Translations under genes and position numbers: made by a program | The notes under the pieces: model-generated | Databases searched by the model: none | What the model saw: the letters and a program-made list of their open reading frames with translations, nothing else | What the model was told of the DNA's origin: nothing | Shown: piece by piece, positions 47,578 to 56,491 of the stretch | Numbering within the stretch: position 1 is the first letter of the stretch | Layout: every line of letters begins with the position of its first letter | NCBI RefSeq assembly: GCF_000820185.1 | Contig: NZ_CDCA01000045.1 | Coordinates: forward strand, 1-64,000 | Length of the DNA: 64,000 nucleotides | Direction of reading: 5' to 3' | DNA from: Aeromonas tecta | Lineage (GTDB): Bacteria; Pseudomonadota; Gammaproteobacteria; Enterobacterales; Aeromonadaceae

Positions 47578-48192
47578 TCAGAGTGCGCCACGCTCTTGCA
47601 GCAGCCGATGAAGTCGCTCGGCCAGGGCGCGATAGCCTTGCTCGTTGAAATGTACCCCATCGGACTTGAGCGCCGGGCTTCGCAGCAGCTCGCCGATGCT
47701 GTCGTTATCCAGCACCAGCTGGTACTGATCCGCCAACTCCCCGTAGAGAGGGGCCCCATCCGCAAACAGGGACTTACGAGGCACCGCCACCAGCAACAGC
47801 TGGGCGCCGCTGCCCTGAACCTCCTCTATCATGGCAGCCAGATTGGCCTTGAGTGCGCCCTCCCCGCTGCCGCGCAAGATGTCATTGCCCCCTTCCAGCA
47901 GGATGACCAGCGCGGGTCTGTGCTCGGCCAGCAGCGCCGGCAAACGAGCCTTGCCCGCCTCGCTCTGCTCTCCCGAGATCCCGGCGTTGATGACGGGATG
48001 ACCGCTCAGGCTGGCCAATACGCTGGGATAGCTCTGGGCCAGACTGACCCCGCGCCCCTCGGTCAGGCTGTCGCCAAAGGCCAAGATGGTCGCCCCCGCC
48101 CCCAGGGGCTTGAGGCTCGGCTCACCGCAGGCGGCCAGCAGCAGGCAGCAGGCAGCAGGCAGCACAGTCCCATCACCACATGTCTCATCCAT
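47578..48192 (-). CDS. GDSL esterase/lipase with frame-switching repeat in its signal peptide
   Basis: About 204 residues read from the ATG at 48192 (MDETCGDGTVLPAACCLLLAACGEP). The SGNH/GDSL blocks are AFGDSLTEGRG (nucleophile Ser), INAGISGEQ, LLEGGNDILRG and SDGVHFNEQGYRALA (Asp/His), similar to TesA-type thioesterase/arylesterases. The lipobox LAAC indicates a lipoprotein, but this N-terminus is acidic, abnormal for a signal peptide. A second ATG at 48188 is better placed after GGGGAGG and gives the ideal start MRHVVMGLCCLL, but in another frame. Three 7-bp repeats lie between this start and the lipobox, so copy number decides which start connects to the enzyme. Confidence 0.85.
   Translation of the reverse strand: MDETCGDGTVLPAACCLLLAACGEPSLKPLGAGATILAFGDSLTEGRGVSLAQSYPSVLASLSGHPVINAGISGEQSEAGKARLPALLAEHRPALVILLEGGNDILRGSGEGALKANLAAMIEEVQGSGAQLLLVAVPRKSLFADGAPLYGELADQYQLVLDNDSIGELLRSPALKSDGVHFNEQGYRALAERLHRLLQERGAL
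48142..48162 (-). repeat. Three copies of a 7-bp repeat in the GDSL signal-peptide region
   Basis: CAGGCAG repeats three times on the plus strand (CTGCCTG in the coding direction). Because 7 is not a multiple of 3, gain or loss of a unit shifts the frame between the start codon and the lipobox. One or four copies would join the start MRHVVMG to LLLAACGEP; the present three do not. Confidence 0.85.
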
Positions 48193-48322
48193 CCTCCCCG
48201 AACCCGGTCGATCTCCATCATTGATAGATTTGTAACCATATGAGTAGAAAGACAATCTTTCAATTGAGCCTCAATTGTGACAGATTTCTGTGATTGCACA
48301 ATAAATCGACAAGGAGTCTGTC

Positions 48323-50104
48323 ATGTCCCTCAAACCCCTGAGCCTGTTGGTCGCCGTTGGCCTGCTGGCTGGCTGCACGTCCCAGAGCGGCTTTCATTAT
48401 GTGCCCCCGCCCCAGACCCTGATCGCCCCAGAGGCAGCCAGCGGCTGGGCGGACAAGCAAGGCTGGCAAGGCCGCGACTTCATGGTGGCGGCGGCCAATC
48501 CGCTGGCGGTGGATGCGGGTTATCAAATCATCAAGGCCGGTGGCAGCGCGGTGGATGCCGCCATCGCGGTCCAGCTGGTGCTGACCCTGGTGGAGCCACA
48601 ATCCTCCGGGATCGGCGGCGGCTCCCTGCTGCTGGTCTGGGATGGCAGCAAGGTGAGCGCGGTGGATGGCCGGGAGACGGCACCGGCAGCGGCCACGGAT
48701 CAGCTGTTTATGAAGGATGGAAAGCCCATGGCCTTCTACGATGGGGTGGTGGGCGGCCGCTCGGTCGGCGCTCCAGGCACGGTGCGCGCCTTGGCGCTGG
48801 CCCATCAGCGCTATGGCAAGCTGCCCTGGGCCAGTCTGTTTGAACCTGCCATCACCCTGGCCGAGCAGGGCTTCATCATCAGCCCACGTCTCGCCACCCT
48901 GCTGGCCAAGGATCCCTATCTTGCCAAAGACCCCGAGGCCCGCGCCTACTTCTATCTGCCGGATGGCAGCCCCAGAGTCGCCGGCAGCAAGCTCACCAAC
49001 CCGGCGCTGGCCGGGGTGCTGAAAACCCTGGCTCGGGAAGGCGCCGATGCCTTCTATCAGGGACCGCTGGCCGAGGCCATGGTAGCCAAGGTGCGCCAGC
49101 ATCCCACCAATCCCGGCGTGCTGGCGGCCGCCGATCTCGCCAGCTATCGCGCCAAGCTGCGAGACGGTCTCTGCTTTGACTATCGCCAGAGCGAGATCTG
49201 CGGCTTCCCGACCCCCTCTTCCGGCACCATAGCGCTCGGCCAGATCTTCGGCATGCTGGAGCGCCACGACATGGCGGCCCTCAAACCGGTGCAGGCCCCA
49301 GACGGTACGCTTGCTGCCTCGAGCGATGCCATCCATCTCTACAGCGAGGCGGCGCGACTGGCCTTCGCCGATCGCAACCAATACGTGGCCGATGGCGACT
49401 TCGTCAACGTGCCGGTGACTGGCCTGCTCGACAAAGGCTACCTTGCCGAGCGCAACCAGCTGATCGGTAACCGCTCCATGGGTATCGCCAAAGCGGGCAC
49501 GCCGCCCAAGGCGTTGGCCATGGGCCGAGACACCACCCCTGAGCTGCCCTCCACCAGCCATGTCTCCATCGTCGACAAGGCTGGCATGGCGGTCTCCATG
49601 ACCAGCTCCATCGAGGATGGCTTCGGTTCAAGGCTGATGGTCAACGGCTATCTGCTCAACAACCAGCTCACCGATTTCTCCTTTACCTCGCTGGACGCCG
49701 CCGGCCTGCCGGTGGCGAACCGGGTCGAGCCCGGCAAGCGACCGCGCTCCTCCATGTCACCCCTGCTGGTGTTTGACAAGCGAAGCGGCACTCTCGAGAT
49801 GAGCCTCGGCTCCCCCGGCGGCTCGGCCATCATCAACTACGTGGGCAAGGCACTGCTCGGTACTCAGGATTGGGGCTTGAACCTGCAGCAGGCGATCAAC
49901 CTGCCAAACTTCGGCAGCCGCAATGGCCCCACCGAACTGGAGCAGGGGCGCACACCCCAGAGCGTGGTCGAGGGGCTCAAGGCCAGAGGGCACGAGGTAC
50001 TGCTAAATGAACAGACCTCTGGCCTGCAAGGGGTAGAGCGCAATGCCAACGGCTGGTTTGGTGCCGCCGATCCAAGACGTGAGGGGATTGCCAGAGGCGA
50101 ATAA
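48323..50104 (+). CDS. ggt: Gamma-glutamyltransferase, lipoprotein form
   Basis: A 593-residue GGT with a lipoprotein signal peptide (MSLKPLSLLVAVGLLAGC). Core motifs are NPLAVDAGYQIIKAGGSAVDAAIAVQLVLTLVEPQSSGIGGG, then the autoprocessing/nucleophile site LPSTSHVSIVD (Thr near residue 410), the SSMSPLLVF motif and LGSPGGSAIINYV. The precursor should cleave itself into large and small subunits. It breaks gamma-glutamyl bonds of glutathione in the envelope. The lipid anchor differs from soluble periplasmic E. coli Ggt. It is divergent from the GDSL gene. Confidence 0.92.
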   Translation: MSLKPLSLLVAVGLLAGCTSQSGFHYVPPPQTLIAPEAASGWADKQGWQGRDFMVAAANPLAVDAGYQIIKAGGSAVDAAIAVQLVLTLVEPQSSGIGGGSLLLVWDGSKVSAVDGRETAPAAATDQLFMKDGKPMAFYDGVVGGRSVGAPGTVRALALAHQRYGKLPWASLFEPAITLAEQGFIISPRLATLLAKDPYLAKDPEARAYFYLPDGSPRVAGSKLTNPALAGVLKTLAREGADAFYQGPLAEAMVAKVRQHPTNPGVLAAADLASYRAKLRDGLCFDYRQSEICGFPTPSSGTIALGQIFGMLERHDMAALKPVQAPDGTLAASSDAIHLYSEAARLAFADRNQYVADGDFVNVPVTGLLDKGYLAERNQLIGNRSMGIAKAGTPPKALAMGRDTTPELPSTSHVSIVDKAGMAVSMTSSIEDGFGSRLMVNGYLLNNQLTDFSFTSLDAAGLPVANRVEPGKRPRSSMSPLLVFDKRSGTLEMSLGSPGGSAIINYVGKALLGTQDWGLNLQQAINLPNFGSRNGPTELEQGRTPQSVVEGLKARGHEVLLNEQTSGLQGVERNANGWFGAADPRREGIARGE

Positions 50105-50127
50105 ACTGCCTGCGTCACTCTCTCAAC

Positions 50128-50151
50128 AAAGGCGGCCCTGGTGCCGCCTTT
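50128..50151 (+). terminator. Terminator-like hairpin after ggt
   Basis: AAAGGCGGC-CCTG-GTGCCGCCTTTG, 24 bp past the stop; the T-run is short. Confidence 0.65.
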
Positions 50152-50476
50152 GTCATGCCGGGGTGAGGAGACTGCAGTATGCTGAAAACTCATCGCGGAT
50201 TGATTAGATCTGCCAAAAAATGCACACAAGCATACACTCCTCTCCTTAATACTATGGTTTATGCGCACTTAATCTCAAATAAAGCATCAAACATGGATAA
50301 ATGTTGCTCTGGTTATAAAAATGCATTATTTTTCAATAGAAACGGCAACTGTTGTCCCCAAGATATTGTGCTTGCTACGGCCAACACTGTCTCTTTCGCC
50401 CCCTGCTCATTGACAGCTGCCCTCTTCGCCTCCGGTGATCTGGTAGCCCCTTGACTGCCATTAGCGAGGTGACGAT
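50152..50476. other. A+T-rich intergenic region before ybaL
   Basis: About 325 bp without a gene I can support. The centre (50230-50350) is A+T-rich and presumably holds the ybaL promoter. A 91-codon frame from 50179 has no recognisable domain and unusual composition, so I do not call it. Confidence 0.5.
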
Positions 50477-52123
50477 ATGGACCATTCACTCCCCCTGATC
50501 ACGACTCTGGTAGGCGGCTTCGTGCTGGCTTACCTGTTTGGCATGCTGGCCCAGCGCTTGCGGATCTCCCCCATGGTGGGTTATCTGGCCGCTGGTGTAG
50601 TGTGTGGTCCCTTCACTCCTGGCTATGTCGCCGACCTGCAGCTGGCACCCGAGCTCGCGGAGATCGGCGTCATCCTGCTGATGTTCGGCGTTGGCCTGCA
50701 CTTCTCCCTCAAAGATCTGTTGTCCGTCAAACACATCGCCATCCCGGGCGCCATCGTGCAGATAGCCCTGGCGACCCTGCTCGGGCTCGGACTCTCCCAA
50801 CTGCTCGACTGGAGTATCACCGCCGGGGTGGTGTTCGGACTGGCCCTCTCGACCGCCAGCACAGTGGTGCTGCTACGGGCACTGGAGAGCCGGGGCCAGG
50901 TTGATACCAAGGAGGGGCGCATCGCCATCGGCTGGCTGATCGTCGAGGATCTGGTGATGGTGCTGGCGCTGGTATTGCTGCCCATTCTGGCCAATCTACA
51001 ACAGGGAGATGAGACCCTGACCCTGGCACACGTGCTGTGGGATCTCGGCTTCACCCTGGCCAAGGTGGCCGCCTTCATCGCCTTGATGGCCATCGGTGGT
51101 CGCCGCCTCATTCCCTGGCTGCTGGCCCGCACTGCGGCTACCGGTTCCCGCGAGCTATTTACCCTGGCGGTGCTCTCCTGTTCATTGGGTATCGCCTTTG
51201 GCGCGGTCAAGCTATTCGGGGTTTCCTTCGCCCTCGGCGCCTTCTTTGCTGGAGTGGTGATGAACGGCTCGCACCTGAGCCACAAGGCAGCCAACGACAC
51301 CCTGCCCCTGCAAGACGCCTTCGCCGTGCTCTTCTTCGTGTCGGTGGGCATGTTGTTCGACCCCACCATCTTGCTGCGCGAACCCTTGGCGGTGCTGGCA
51401 ACCATCTTCGTCATCGTCATCGGCAAGTCGGTCGCCGCCTTCGTCATCGTCCGGCTGTTCGGCCACAGTCAGCGCACTGCACTCACCATCTCCGCCAGCC
51501 TGGCTCAGGTAGGCGAGTTCTCTTTCATCCTGATGGGGCTTGGGGTCATGCTCGGCCTGGTGCCGAACGTGGCGCGCGATCTGGTGCTGGTCGGCGCCTG
51601 TTTCTCCATCATGCTCAACCCGCTGGTGTTCAATCAGGCGGAGCGCTGGTTGCGGCGCTACCCGGAAGCGGAAGGGGCTCCCATCCTCTGCCCCCTGCTG
51701 GGACATGTCGTGGTGGTCGGGGCAGGCTCTGTCGGCTGTCATGTGATCAGACGCCTGCACGAGCAGGGGCAAGATATCGTGGTCATTGATACGGATGAGA
51801 GCCGACTTGAACCCTGGCGTGCGCAGGGGATCACCTGCCTGGCGGGCCACCCGATACAGGGCGATCTGCTCGATGTGGCCTTGCCCGATGCCAGTTGGTT
51901 GCTGATCACGCTGGATGACAGCCTGCTCGCTGGCGAAATCGCAGCGACGGCTCGTGAACGGGGGGCATTGCTGCAGATTGCGGCCTGTGGCCAACAACCC
52001 GAAGAGGTGCATCATCTGTTGGGGCGTGGCGTTCAGCACGTGGTTCAAAGCCAAGAAGAGGCGGCGCGTCGCCTGTGCCAGCTGGTGACACATACCACTC
52101 CTGTGGAGCCAGACCCGGCATAA
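50477..52123 (+). CDS. ybaL: CPA2 family cation:proton antiporter YbaL
   Basis: A 548-residue inner-membrane protein. It starts MDHSLPLITTLVGGFVLAYLFGMLAQRLRISPMVGYLAAGVVCGPFTPG and closely resembles E. coli YbaL. About twelve membrane helices fill residues 5-390, with ELAEIGVILLMFGVGLHFSLKDLL and LSTASTVVLLRALE. A C-terminal TrkA-N Rossmann domain begins at GHVVVVGAGSVGCHVIRRLHE with the acidic end of strand two in VVIDTDESR. It belongs to the Kef-type potassium:proton antiporters; physiological cation not known. Confidence 0.9.
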   Translation: MDHSLPLITTLVGGFVLAYLFGMLAQRLRISPMVGYLAAGVVCGPFTPGYVADLQLAPELAEIGVILLMFGVGLHFSLKDLLSVKHIAIPGAIVQIALATLLGLGLSQLLDWSITAGVVFGLALSTASTVVLLRALESRGQVDTKEGRIAIGWLIVEDLVMVLALVLLPILANLQQGDETLTLAHVLWDLGFTLAKVAAFIALMAIGGRRLIPWLLARTAATGSRELFTLAVLSCSLGIAFGAVKLFGVSFALGAFFAGVVMNGSHLSHKAANDTLPLQDAFAVLFFVSVGMLFDPTILLREPLAVLATIFVIVIGKSVAAFVIVRLFGHSQRTALTISASLAQVGEFSFILMGLGVMLGLVPNVARDLVLVGACFSIMLNPLVFNQAERWLRRYPEAEGAPILCPLLGHVVVVGAGSVGCHVIRRLHEQGQDIVVIDTDESRLEPWRAQGITCLAGHPIQGDLLDVALPDASWLLITLDDSLLAGEIAATARERGALLQIAACGQQPEEVHHLLGRGVQHVVQSQEEAARRLCQLVTHTTPVEPDPA

Positions 52124-52200
52124 GGCTGCAACTTTCGTACTTCCTCTGCGGGTCAGTCCATCAGGATGGACAGTCCAAAGCAGGATTCAACAATGGAATA

Positions 52201-52230
52201 CGAGCCCGGGTCACTACCCGGGCTCGTTTG
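52201..52230 (+). terminator. Terminator after ybaL
   Basis: CGAGCCCGGGT-CACT-ACCCGGGCTCG followed by TTTGTTT. Confidence 0.9.
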
Positions 52231-52318
52231 TTTCGACACTATTCGCTCCGAGATGAGGGCCCTCATTGCTGACGGTACTGGCAATATCATGCTGGCCATG
52301 CCAAGACATAAGCCTCAC

Positions 52319-53620
52319 TCACAAGAGATCGTGTTTATCCAGCAAGCGGTAGAGGGTCGCCCGGGAGATGGCAAGCTGGCGGGCCACCTCCTCCAGTTGA
52401 TCCGGAAAACGGGCAAGGGTCTGCAATAAAGCCTGACGCTCAGCCGCCTCCCGCACTGCCTTGAGCGATCCATCCAACAGCAGTGAGTCCATATTGGTCA
52501 GCTCCATGTCCTGAGCCTCGATAAAGGAGCCAGAACACATCACAGCCGCTCTTTGTACCCGGTTGCGCAACTCCCTTACATTGCCTGGCCAGCCGTAGGA
52601 CTGCATGGCCTGACGGGCCTTGTGGGTGAAGCTGAGCACACGGCCCCCCCGCACCTCGGCCAGGATATCGTCCGCCAGCAGCTGGATGTCTTCGACTCGC
52701 TCGCGCAAGGCCGGGGTACGCAGTCGCACCACGTTGAGTCGATAGTAGAGGTCCATGCGAAAACCACCATTTGCCACTGCCTGTTCGACATCGATATTGG
52801 TGGCAGCAATGACTCTTACATCGACATTGCGAGACAGATGACTCCCCACGGCCTCGATGCTCTGCTCTTGCAGGAACCGCAGCAGGGTCGCCTGATCCTC
52901 CAATGGCAGCTCACCAATCTCGTCGAGGAACAAGGTGCCCCCGTCCGCCGCCTCGATCTTGCCTATCTTGCGGCTCTGGGCCCCGGTAAAGGCGCCTTTC
53001 ACATGCCCGAACAATTCAGACTGGATCAACTGATGGGACATGGCACCACAATTGACGGCCACAAAGGGGCTCTCTTCCCCAAAGGTGCTGTAGTGCAACT
53101 CTCTGGCCACCAGCTCCTTGCCCGTTCCGCTAGGCCCTGTCACCAGCACGGGTAGCCGGCAATGCTGCAGACGCATGATCTGCTCACGCAGCTGGCGGAT
53201 TGGAGTGCTCTCACCCTGGATAAAGCGCAGCTGCGCCGCCATTTTGGGGCGATGCCGCCGGATAAGCTGGGCCATACCCAAGGCATGTCCAAGGCTATGG
53301 GACAGTCGATCCGGATCGAGTGGAAAAGTATGGAAATCGTGGAAGCAGGCGGCGAGCAGATTACGCAATGCTTCACTGGCGAGGCAATCACGCTGGATCA
53401 AGCCAATCCACAGACTATTGGCATGCTGCGCAATCAAGGCATGCAATGCTTCATGCTGTTCAGATCCGATGGCCACCAGCACCAGGGGATAATCCTGCTC
53501 CTGCAATTTTTTCTCGGCCGCAGCCAAGGAATTTGCCTGCTCAATTCGCCACTCGCCTTCAACCAGCAGACTTTCCAGCACGACACATGAGTTGATGAGT
53601 AACAATGCCGTTTCTGCCAT
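52319..53620 (-). CDS. Sigma-54-dependent activator, VpsR/FleQ-like
   Basis: A 433-residue bacterial enhancer-binding protein. The first about 115 residues have receiver-like length and strands, but the phosphoacceptor position ([10 protein letters not shown]) and the N-terminal acidic pair lack aspartates, so it is a pseudo-receiver. The AAA+ domain has Walker [15 protein letters not shown], the sigma-54 contact GAFTGA, Walker [14 protein letters not shown] and an arginine-finger region [15 protein letters not shown] Fis-type helix-turn-helix ends the protein ([24 protein letters not shown]). The layout fits VpsR and FleQ, which respond to c-di-GMP. It is transcribed away from the fap operon, whose promoter is sigma-54 type, so it is the likely activator. 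Confidence 0.88.
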   Translation of the reverse strand: MAETALLLINSCVVLESLLVEGEWRIEQANSLAAAEKKLQEQDYPLVLVAIGSEQHEALHALIAQHANSLWIGLIQRDCLASEALRNLLAACFHDFHTFPLDPDRLSHSLGHALGMAQLIRRHRPKMAAQLRFIQGESTPIRQLREQIMRLQHCRLPVLVTGPSGTGKELVARELHYSTFGEESPFVAVNCGAMSHQLIQSELFGHVKGAFTGAQSRKIGKIEAADGGTLFLDEIGELPLEDQATLLRFLQEQSIEAVGSHLSRNVDVRVIAATNIDVEQAVANGGFRMDLYYRLNVVRLRTPALRERVEDIQLLADDILAEVRGGRVLSFTHKARQAMQSYGWPGNVRELRNRVQRAAVMCSGSFIEAQDMELTNMDSLLLDGSLKAVREAAERQALLQTLARFPDQLEEVARQLAISRATLYRLLDKHDLL

Positions 53621-53790
53621 ATGGAAACCTCCTTGTTATGCCTTCGAGACGATGGAACCCGGCCACGACTCGTTGAGGTTCATGCTTCCATTTAGAGAGA
53701 AGATATCTGTTATCAAATGACGCCCTTTCAAGCCCACCAGACGATGATAACTATAAACCATCTCGCATATAGACTAATGGCACCACAATA

Positions 53791-53819
53791 GTGAGAACGT
53801 AAATTTAACGGTGAGAACG
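53791..53819 (+). promoter_or_regulatory. Candidate enhancer: two GTGAGAACG direct repeats
   Basis: GTGAGAACG occurs at 53791-53799 and 53811-53819, 20 bp apart (about two helical turns, same face), roughly 140 bp upstream of the sigma-54 promoter. This is a usual place for activator binding. Confidence 0.5.
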
Positions 53820-53934
53820 AATAAAAGCATTGATAAACAGTAGGTTAATGATTTGACAAAAAGTTCGTCTCAAGAAAGAGACTTAAAGACAAACAAATCA
53901 ATATAAAAACACAATTAAATCAATGCATTACCGT

Positions 53935-53951
53935 TTGGCACGTTCGTTGCT
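53935..53951 (+). promoter_or_regulatory. Sigma-54 promoter of the fap operon
   Basis: TTGGCACGTTCGTTGCT matches the -24/-12 consensus TGGCAC-N5-TTGC(A/T). GG is at 53937-53938 and GC at 53949-53950 with the correct 10-nt spacing. Transcription should begin near 53962, leaving a leader of about 27 nt before fapB. Confidence 0.9.
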
Positions 53952-53988
53952 CTCTCTAAATAGCTCTCGCAGCTTATGGAGAAAGAGC

Positions 53989-54570
53989 ATGAAAATTTAT
54001 ATTGCAATGGCAGTTTGTTCCCTTTCGGTATTTATGCATCAAGCACGTGCAGAGAACCGGGTTGATCTCGCATCACAGGCGTTGAGCAATATCCGGGGAA
54101 GTATGGGTGTCAATATGGTTTCGGGTAATAACAACCAACAAGGCAACCTCTCTGCCATCGCCATATCTGGCCCGGCCGTTATTCAATTTAGTCAGCAAAA
54201 TCAATCCACTACTCATCTTAGTGGTAGCCAGAGCGTTGCCATTCTCGGATCGGCCCTCAGTAATAACCAGGGGCTCATCGGTATCAATCAGGGGGCTGGT
54301 GAAGCCAACCAACAACTCAATGCCTTTGCCTTGTCACTGGATGACAACAGCGGCATGGGAGTCGTGACAGATATCAATCTCAGCACCAGCGTCGCAAAGA
54401 CCCCTTCGGGCAAGGCCCCCACGGCCACGACTACCAGCATCTATCTGGATGACAACGCCTTGACCGGCAGCAAAGGGGTCATCCAGGTGAACCAAGTCAC
54501 GGGACAGGGAAACCAAGCAGTCAACATGGTTTCCCTGCCTCTGGCAGGCGCAGTAACGGCATCACCATGA
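53989..54570 (+). CDS. fapB: Fap amyloid minor subunit, FapB-like
   Basis: 193 residues from the ATG at 53989 (MKIYIAMAVCSLSVFMHQARA), preceded by AGAAAGAG; the longer frame to 53923 would start before the sigma-54 promoter and is wrong. After the signal peptide three imperfect repeats of the G-x-x-G-V/I-N-x-x-x-G-x-x-N-Q-x-x-N type are seen: MGVNMVSGNNNQQGN, IGINQGAGEANQQLN and IQVNQVTGQGNQAVN. These are amyloid motifs of the Fap family. Pseudomonas FapB nucleates FapC fibres; the same role is inferred. No CxxC motif is present. Confidence 0.75.
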   Translation: MKIYIAMAVCSLSVFMHQARAENRVDLASQALSNIRGSMGVNMVSGNNNQQGNLSAIAISGPAVIQFSQQNQSTTHLSGSQSVAILGSALSNNQGLIGINQGAGEANQQLNAFALSLDDNSGMGVVTDINLSTSVAKTPSGKAPTATTTSIYLDDNALTGSKGVIQVNQVTGQGNQAVNMVSLPLAGAVTASP

Positions 54571-54657
54571 TGCCGCAGGGATCGGAAGCAGAGTCCGGAG
54601 GTGTTGGGTTAGCCAATGGGCAAATCTTCCACAGAAAATTCAATGGAGAGACTCATT

Positions 54658-55749
54658 ATGCGTGGACTTATTTATAGCTCATTAGCAGTCGCGGTCATCA
54701 TGGCAATGTCGGGCACCGCATCAGCCAATAATCGTGACAGAGATGAGACAGGGGCAACCTTGACCAAGAAGGTCAAGGCAGAAGTCGATGTGGAGTATGA
54801 AGGCAGGGTCAATGTCGGTGGCTACATCAATGTCAACAAGCTTGGCATGGCGGTAGTGGACAACCAGCAATCCAGCACCATGATCGGCACTTCCAACACC
54901 CGAACCGACAACACAAGCAAAATTGACGGTTCTTTCAAAGATGCATCCGGTAACGTCGGCGCCAACGTAGCGGCCGGTGATTCCAACGTCCAAGGCAACA
55001 GCGCGGCCCTTGCCGCTTACGACCAGGTCGATTCCGACGCTGAATTTGTCATGGGCCGGGGTCAGCAACACGGAACCCCTGGTGGATCTTCGGATGCCGA
55101 GATCTTCTCCGACCAAAGCGCCAGCCACAACATGACCAGCAACCAAGGCCATCAGAACAAGGCTAGTATTGGTGACGGGGCCTTCGATGGGGCTGCGGGT
55201 AACATCGGCGTCAACGTGGTGTCCGGCTCGGGTAACGTGCAGGCCAACAACATGGCGGCCTCCGTCTCCACCGGCAACATGGCGGTCGCTACCGTGGCCA
55301 ACAGCCAAAGCGTCTCCCATAATTACACCGAGAACAAGAGCCTGAGCGCCACCAAGACGGTCGACTACAACCCCATCTTCCTCAAGCTCAAGGCTAGTGG
55401 TGAGTATGAGGGGACCAGCAAGCAGTCCAACAACGTCTATCCGGAAATCTGGAAAAATGGCGACCACCCGGATGGCGGCGACATGTGGGGTCATATCGAC
55501 TATGACAATCAAGGTAAAAATGACGGCAAGTTCGAGTTCAAGGAAGAGGGGGATATCAAGCTCAGTGGTTATGCCACCGGCTATATTCCTGTGGTCAACA
55601 CCTACACCAGTCGTGAGACCTTCAATCACGCCACCATCGATGGCGGCTCCTTCAATGGTGCCGTCGGCAATATCGGGGTGAACGTGGCTTCTGGTAGCAA
55701 CAACCTGCAAGCGAACAACCTCTCGCTGGCAGCTGGATTCGCCAAGTAA
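54658..55749 (+). CDS. fapC: Fap amyloid major subunit, FapC-like
   Basis: 363 residues from the ATG at 54658 (MRGLIYSSLAVAVIMAMSGTASA), with GGAGAG upstream; in-frame ATGs 5 and 14 codons earlier are less likely. Three Fap repeats are clear: GNVGANVAAGDSNVQGNSAA, GNIGVNVVSGSGNVQANNMA and GNIGVNVASGSNNLQANNLS. They are separated by long, polar, non-repeated linkers (about 70 and 110 residues). The C-terminus GFAK has no CxxC, unlike Pseudomonas FapC. It should form the extracellular fibre that strengthens biofilm. A strong terminator follows the stop. Confidence 0.8.
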   Translation: MRGLIYSSLAVAVIMAMSGTASANNRDRDETGATLTKKVKAEVDVEYEGRVNVGGYINVNKLGMAVVDNQQSSTMIGTSNTRTDNTSKIDGSFKDASGNVGANVAAGDSNVQGNSAALAAYDQVDSDAEFVMGRGQQHGTPGGSSDAEIFSDQSASHNMTSNQGHQNKASIGDGAFDGAAGNIGVNVVSGSGNVQANNMAASVSTGNMAVATVANSQSVSHNYTENKSLSATKTVDYNPIFLKLKASGEYEGTSKQSNNVYPEIWKNGDHPDGGDMWGHIDYDNQGKNDGKFEFKEEGDIKLSGYATGYIPVVNTYTSRETFNHATIDGGSFNGAVGNIGVNVASGSNNLQANNLSLAAGFAK

Positions 55750-55757
55750 TCCACACA

Positions 55758-55785
55758 GGGGGCCTTTATGGCCCCCTTTTTTTTC
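55758..55785 (+). terminator. Strong terminator inside the fap operon, between fapC and fapD
   Basis: GGGGGCC-TTTAT-GGCCCCC followed by eight T residues, 9 bp past the fapC stop. It has all features of an efficient intrinsic terminator, but fapD, fapE and fapF follow with no obvious new sigma-54 promoter, so partial read-through is likely. Confidence 0.9.
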
Positions 55786-55806
55786 CAAGGATGAGGAGAC
55801 AGACAG

Positions 55807-56484
55807 ATGCGCTGGCTACTGCTGTTGCTATTTTGCCCAATGGCTTGGAGTGCCACTCTGCCCATGGGAGAACATCTCTCGGGATTAGGGGATCTCAACA
55901 AGCCGGTACAGAGCCTTCTGGAGCGAAAATACGCCAATATCGAGCGTCAGCATACTGATTTCAGCTGTGGGGCCGCCGCGGTGGCGACCATACTGCGCTA
56001 CGCCTATGGCCAGACAACCAACGAGCGTTGGGTCATGGACGGGATGATGGCCATGGCCGATCCGGCACAGGTCAAACGTTACGGTTTTTCCATGCTCGAC
56101 ATGAAGCAATATGTGCAGATGCTCGGCATGCGAGCCAGAGGCTACCGCTTGGGTGATGAGAAACTTCGCCAAGTGAGAGTCCCCACCATAGTACTGCTCA
56201 ACATTCGTGGGTATCAGCACTTTGCCGTGCTGCGAGCCATCGATAAACACGATCGTGTCTATTTGGCGGACCCCGCCTTGGGCAATCGCATCATCACATT
56301 CAAAGAGTTCAAGAAGAGCTGGAACGGGATCCTGCTGGCCGTGATCGGTTCAGGCTACCGCCCGGATGCTCCCCTTGCCAACCCCTCTCCACCATTGTCG
56401 GTCAGAGGGAAAGATGGGCTTTTTGCCCCTATCAACGAAACATCCCTGCTGGAATTTGGTTTCCAGCACAGAGAGCTAATGTGA
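55807..56484 (+). CDS. fapD: Fap system C39-family peptidase, FapD-like
   Basis: 225 residues with a signal peptide (MRWLLLLLFCPMAWS-A). The peptidase C39 fold is visible: Gln/Cys in RQHTDFSCGAAAVATILRYAYG (Cys near residue 54), His in GYQHFAVLRAI (near 138) and Asp in VYLADPALGNR (near 155). In Pseudomonas the periplasmic FapD protease is essential for amyloid export, perhaps processing FapB, FapC or FapF. GAGGAGACAGACAG precedes the start. Confidence 0.88.
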   Translation: MRWLLLLLFCPMAWSATLPMGEHLSGLGDLNKPVQSLLERKYANIERQHTDFSCGAAAVATILRYAYGQTTNERWVMDGMMAMADPAQVKRYGFSMLDMKQYVQMLGMRARGYRLGDEKLRQVRVPTIVLLNIRGYQHFAVLRAIDKHDRVYLADPALGNRIITFKEFKKSWNGILLAVIGSGYRPDAPLANPSPPLSVRGKDGLFAPINETSLLEFGFQHRELM

Positions 56485-56491
56485 GGTCATC

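Noticed and set aside
50179..50454. 91-codon plus-strand frame before ybaL
   Set aside because: No ribosome site, odd composition and no domain; treated as promoter region.
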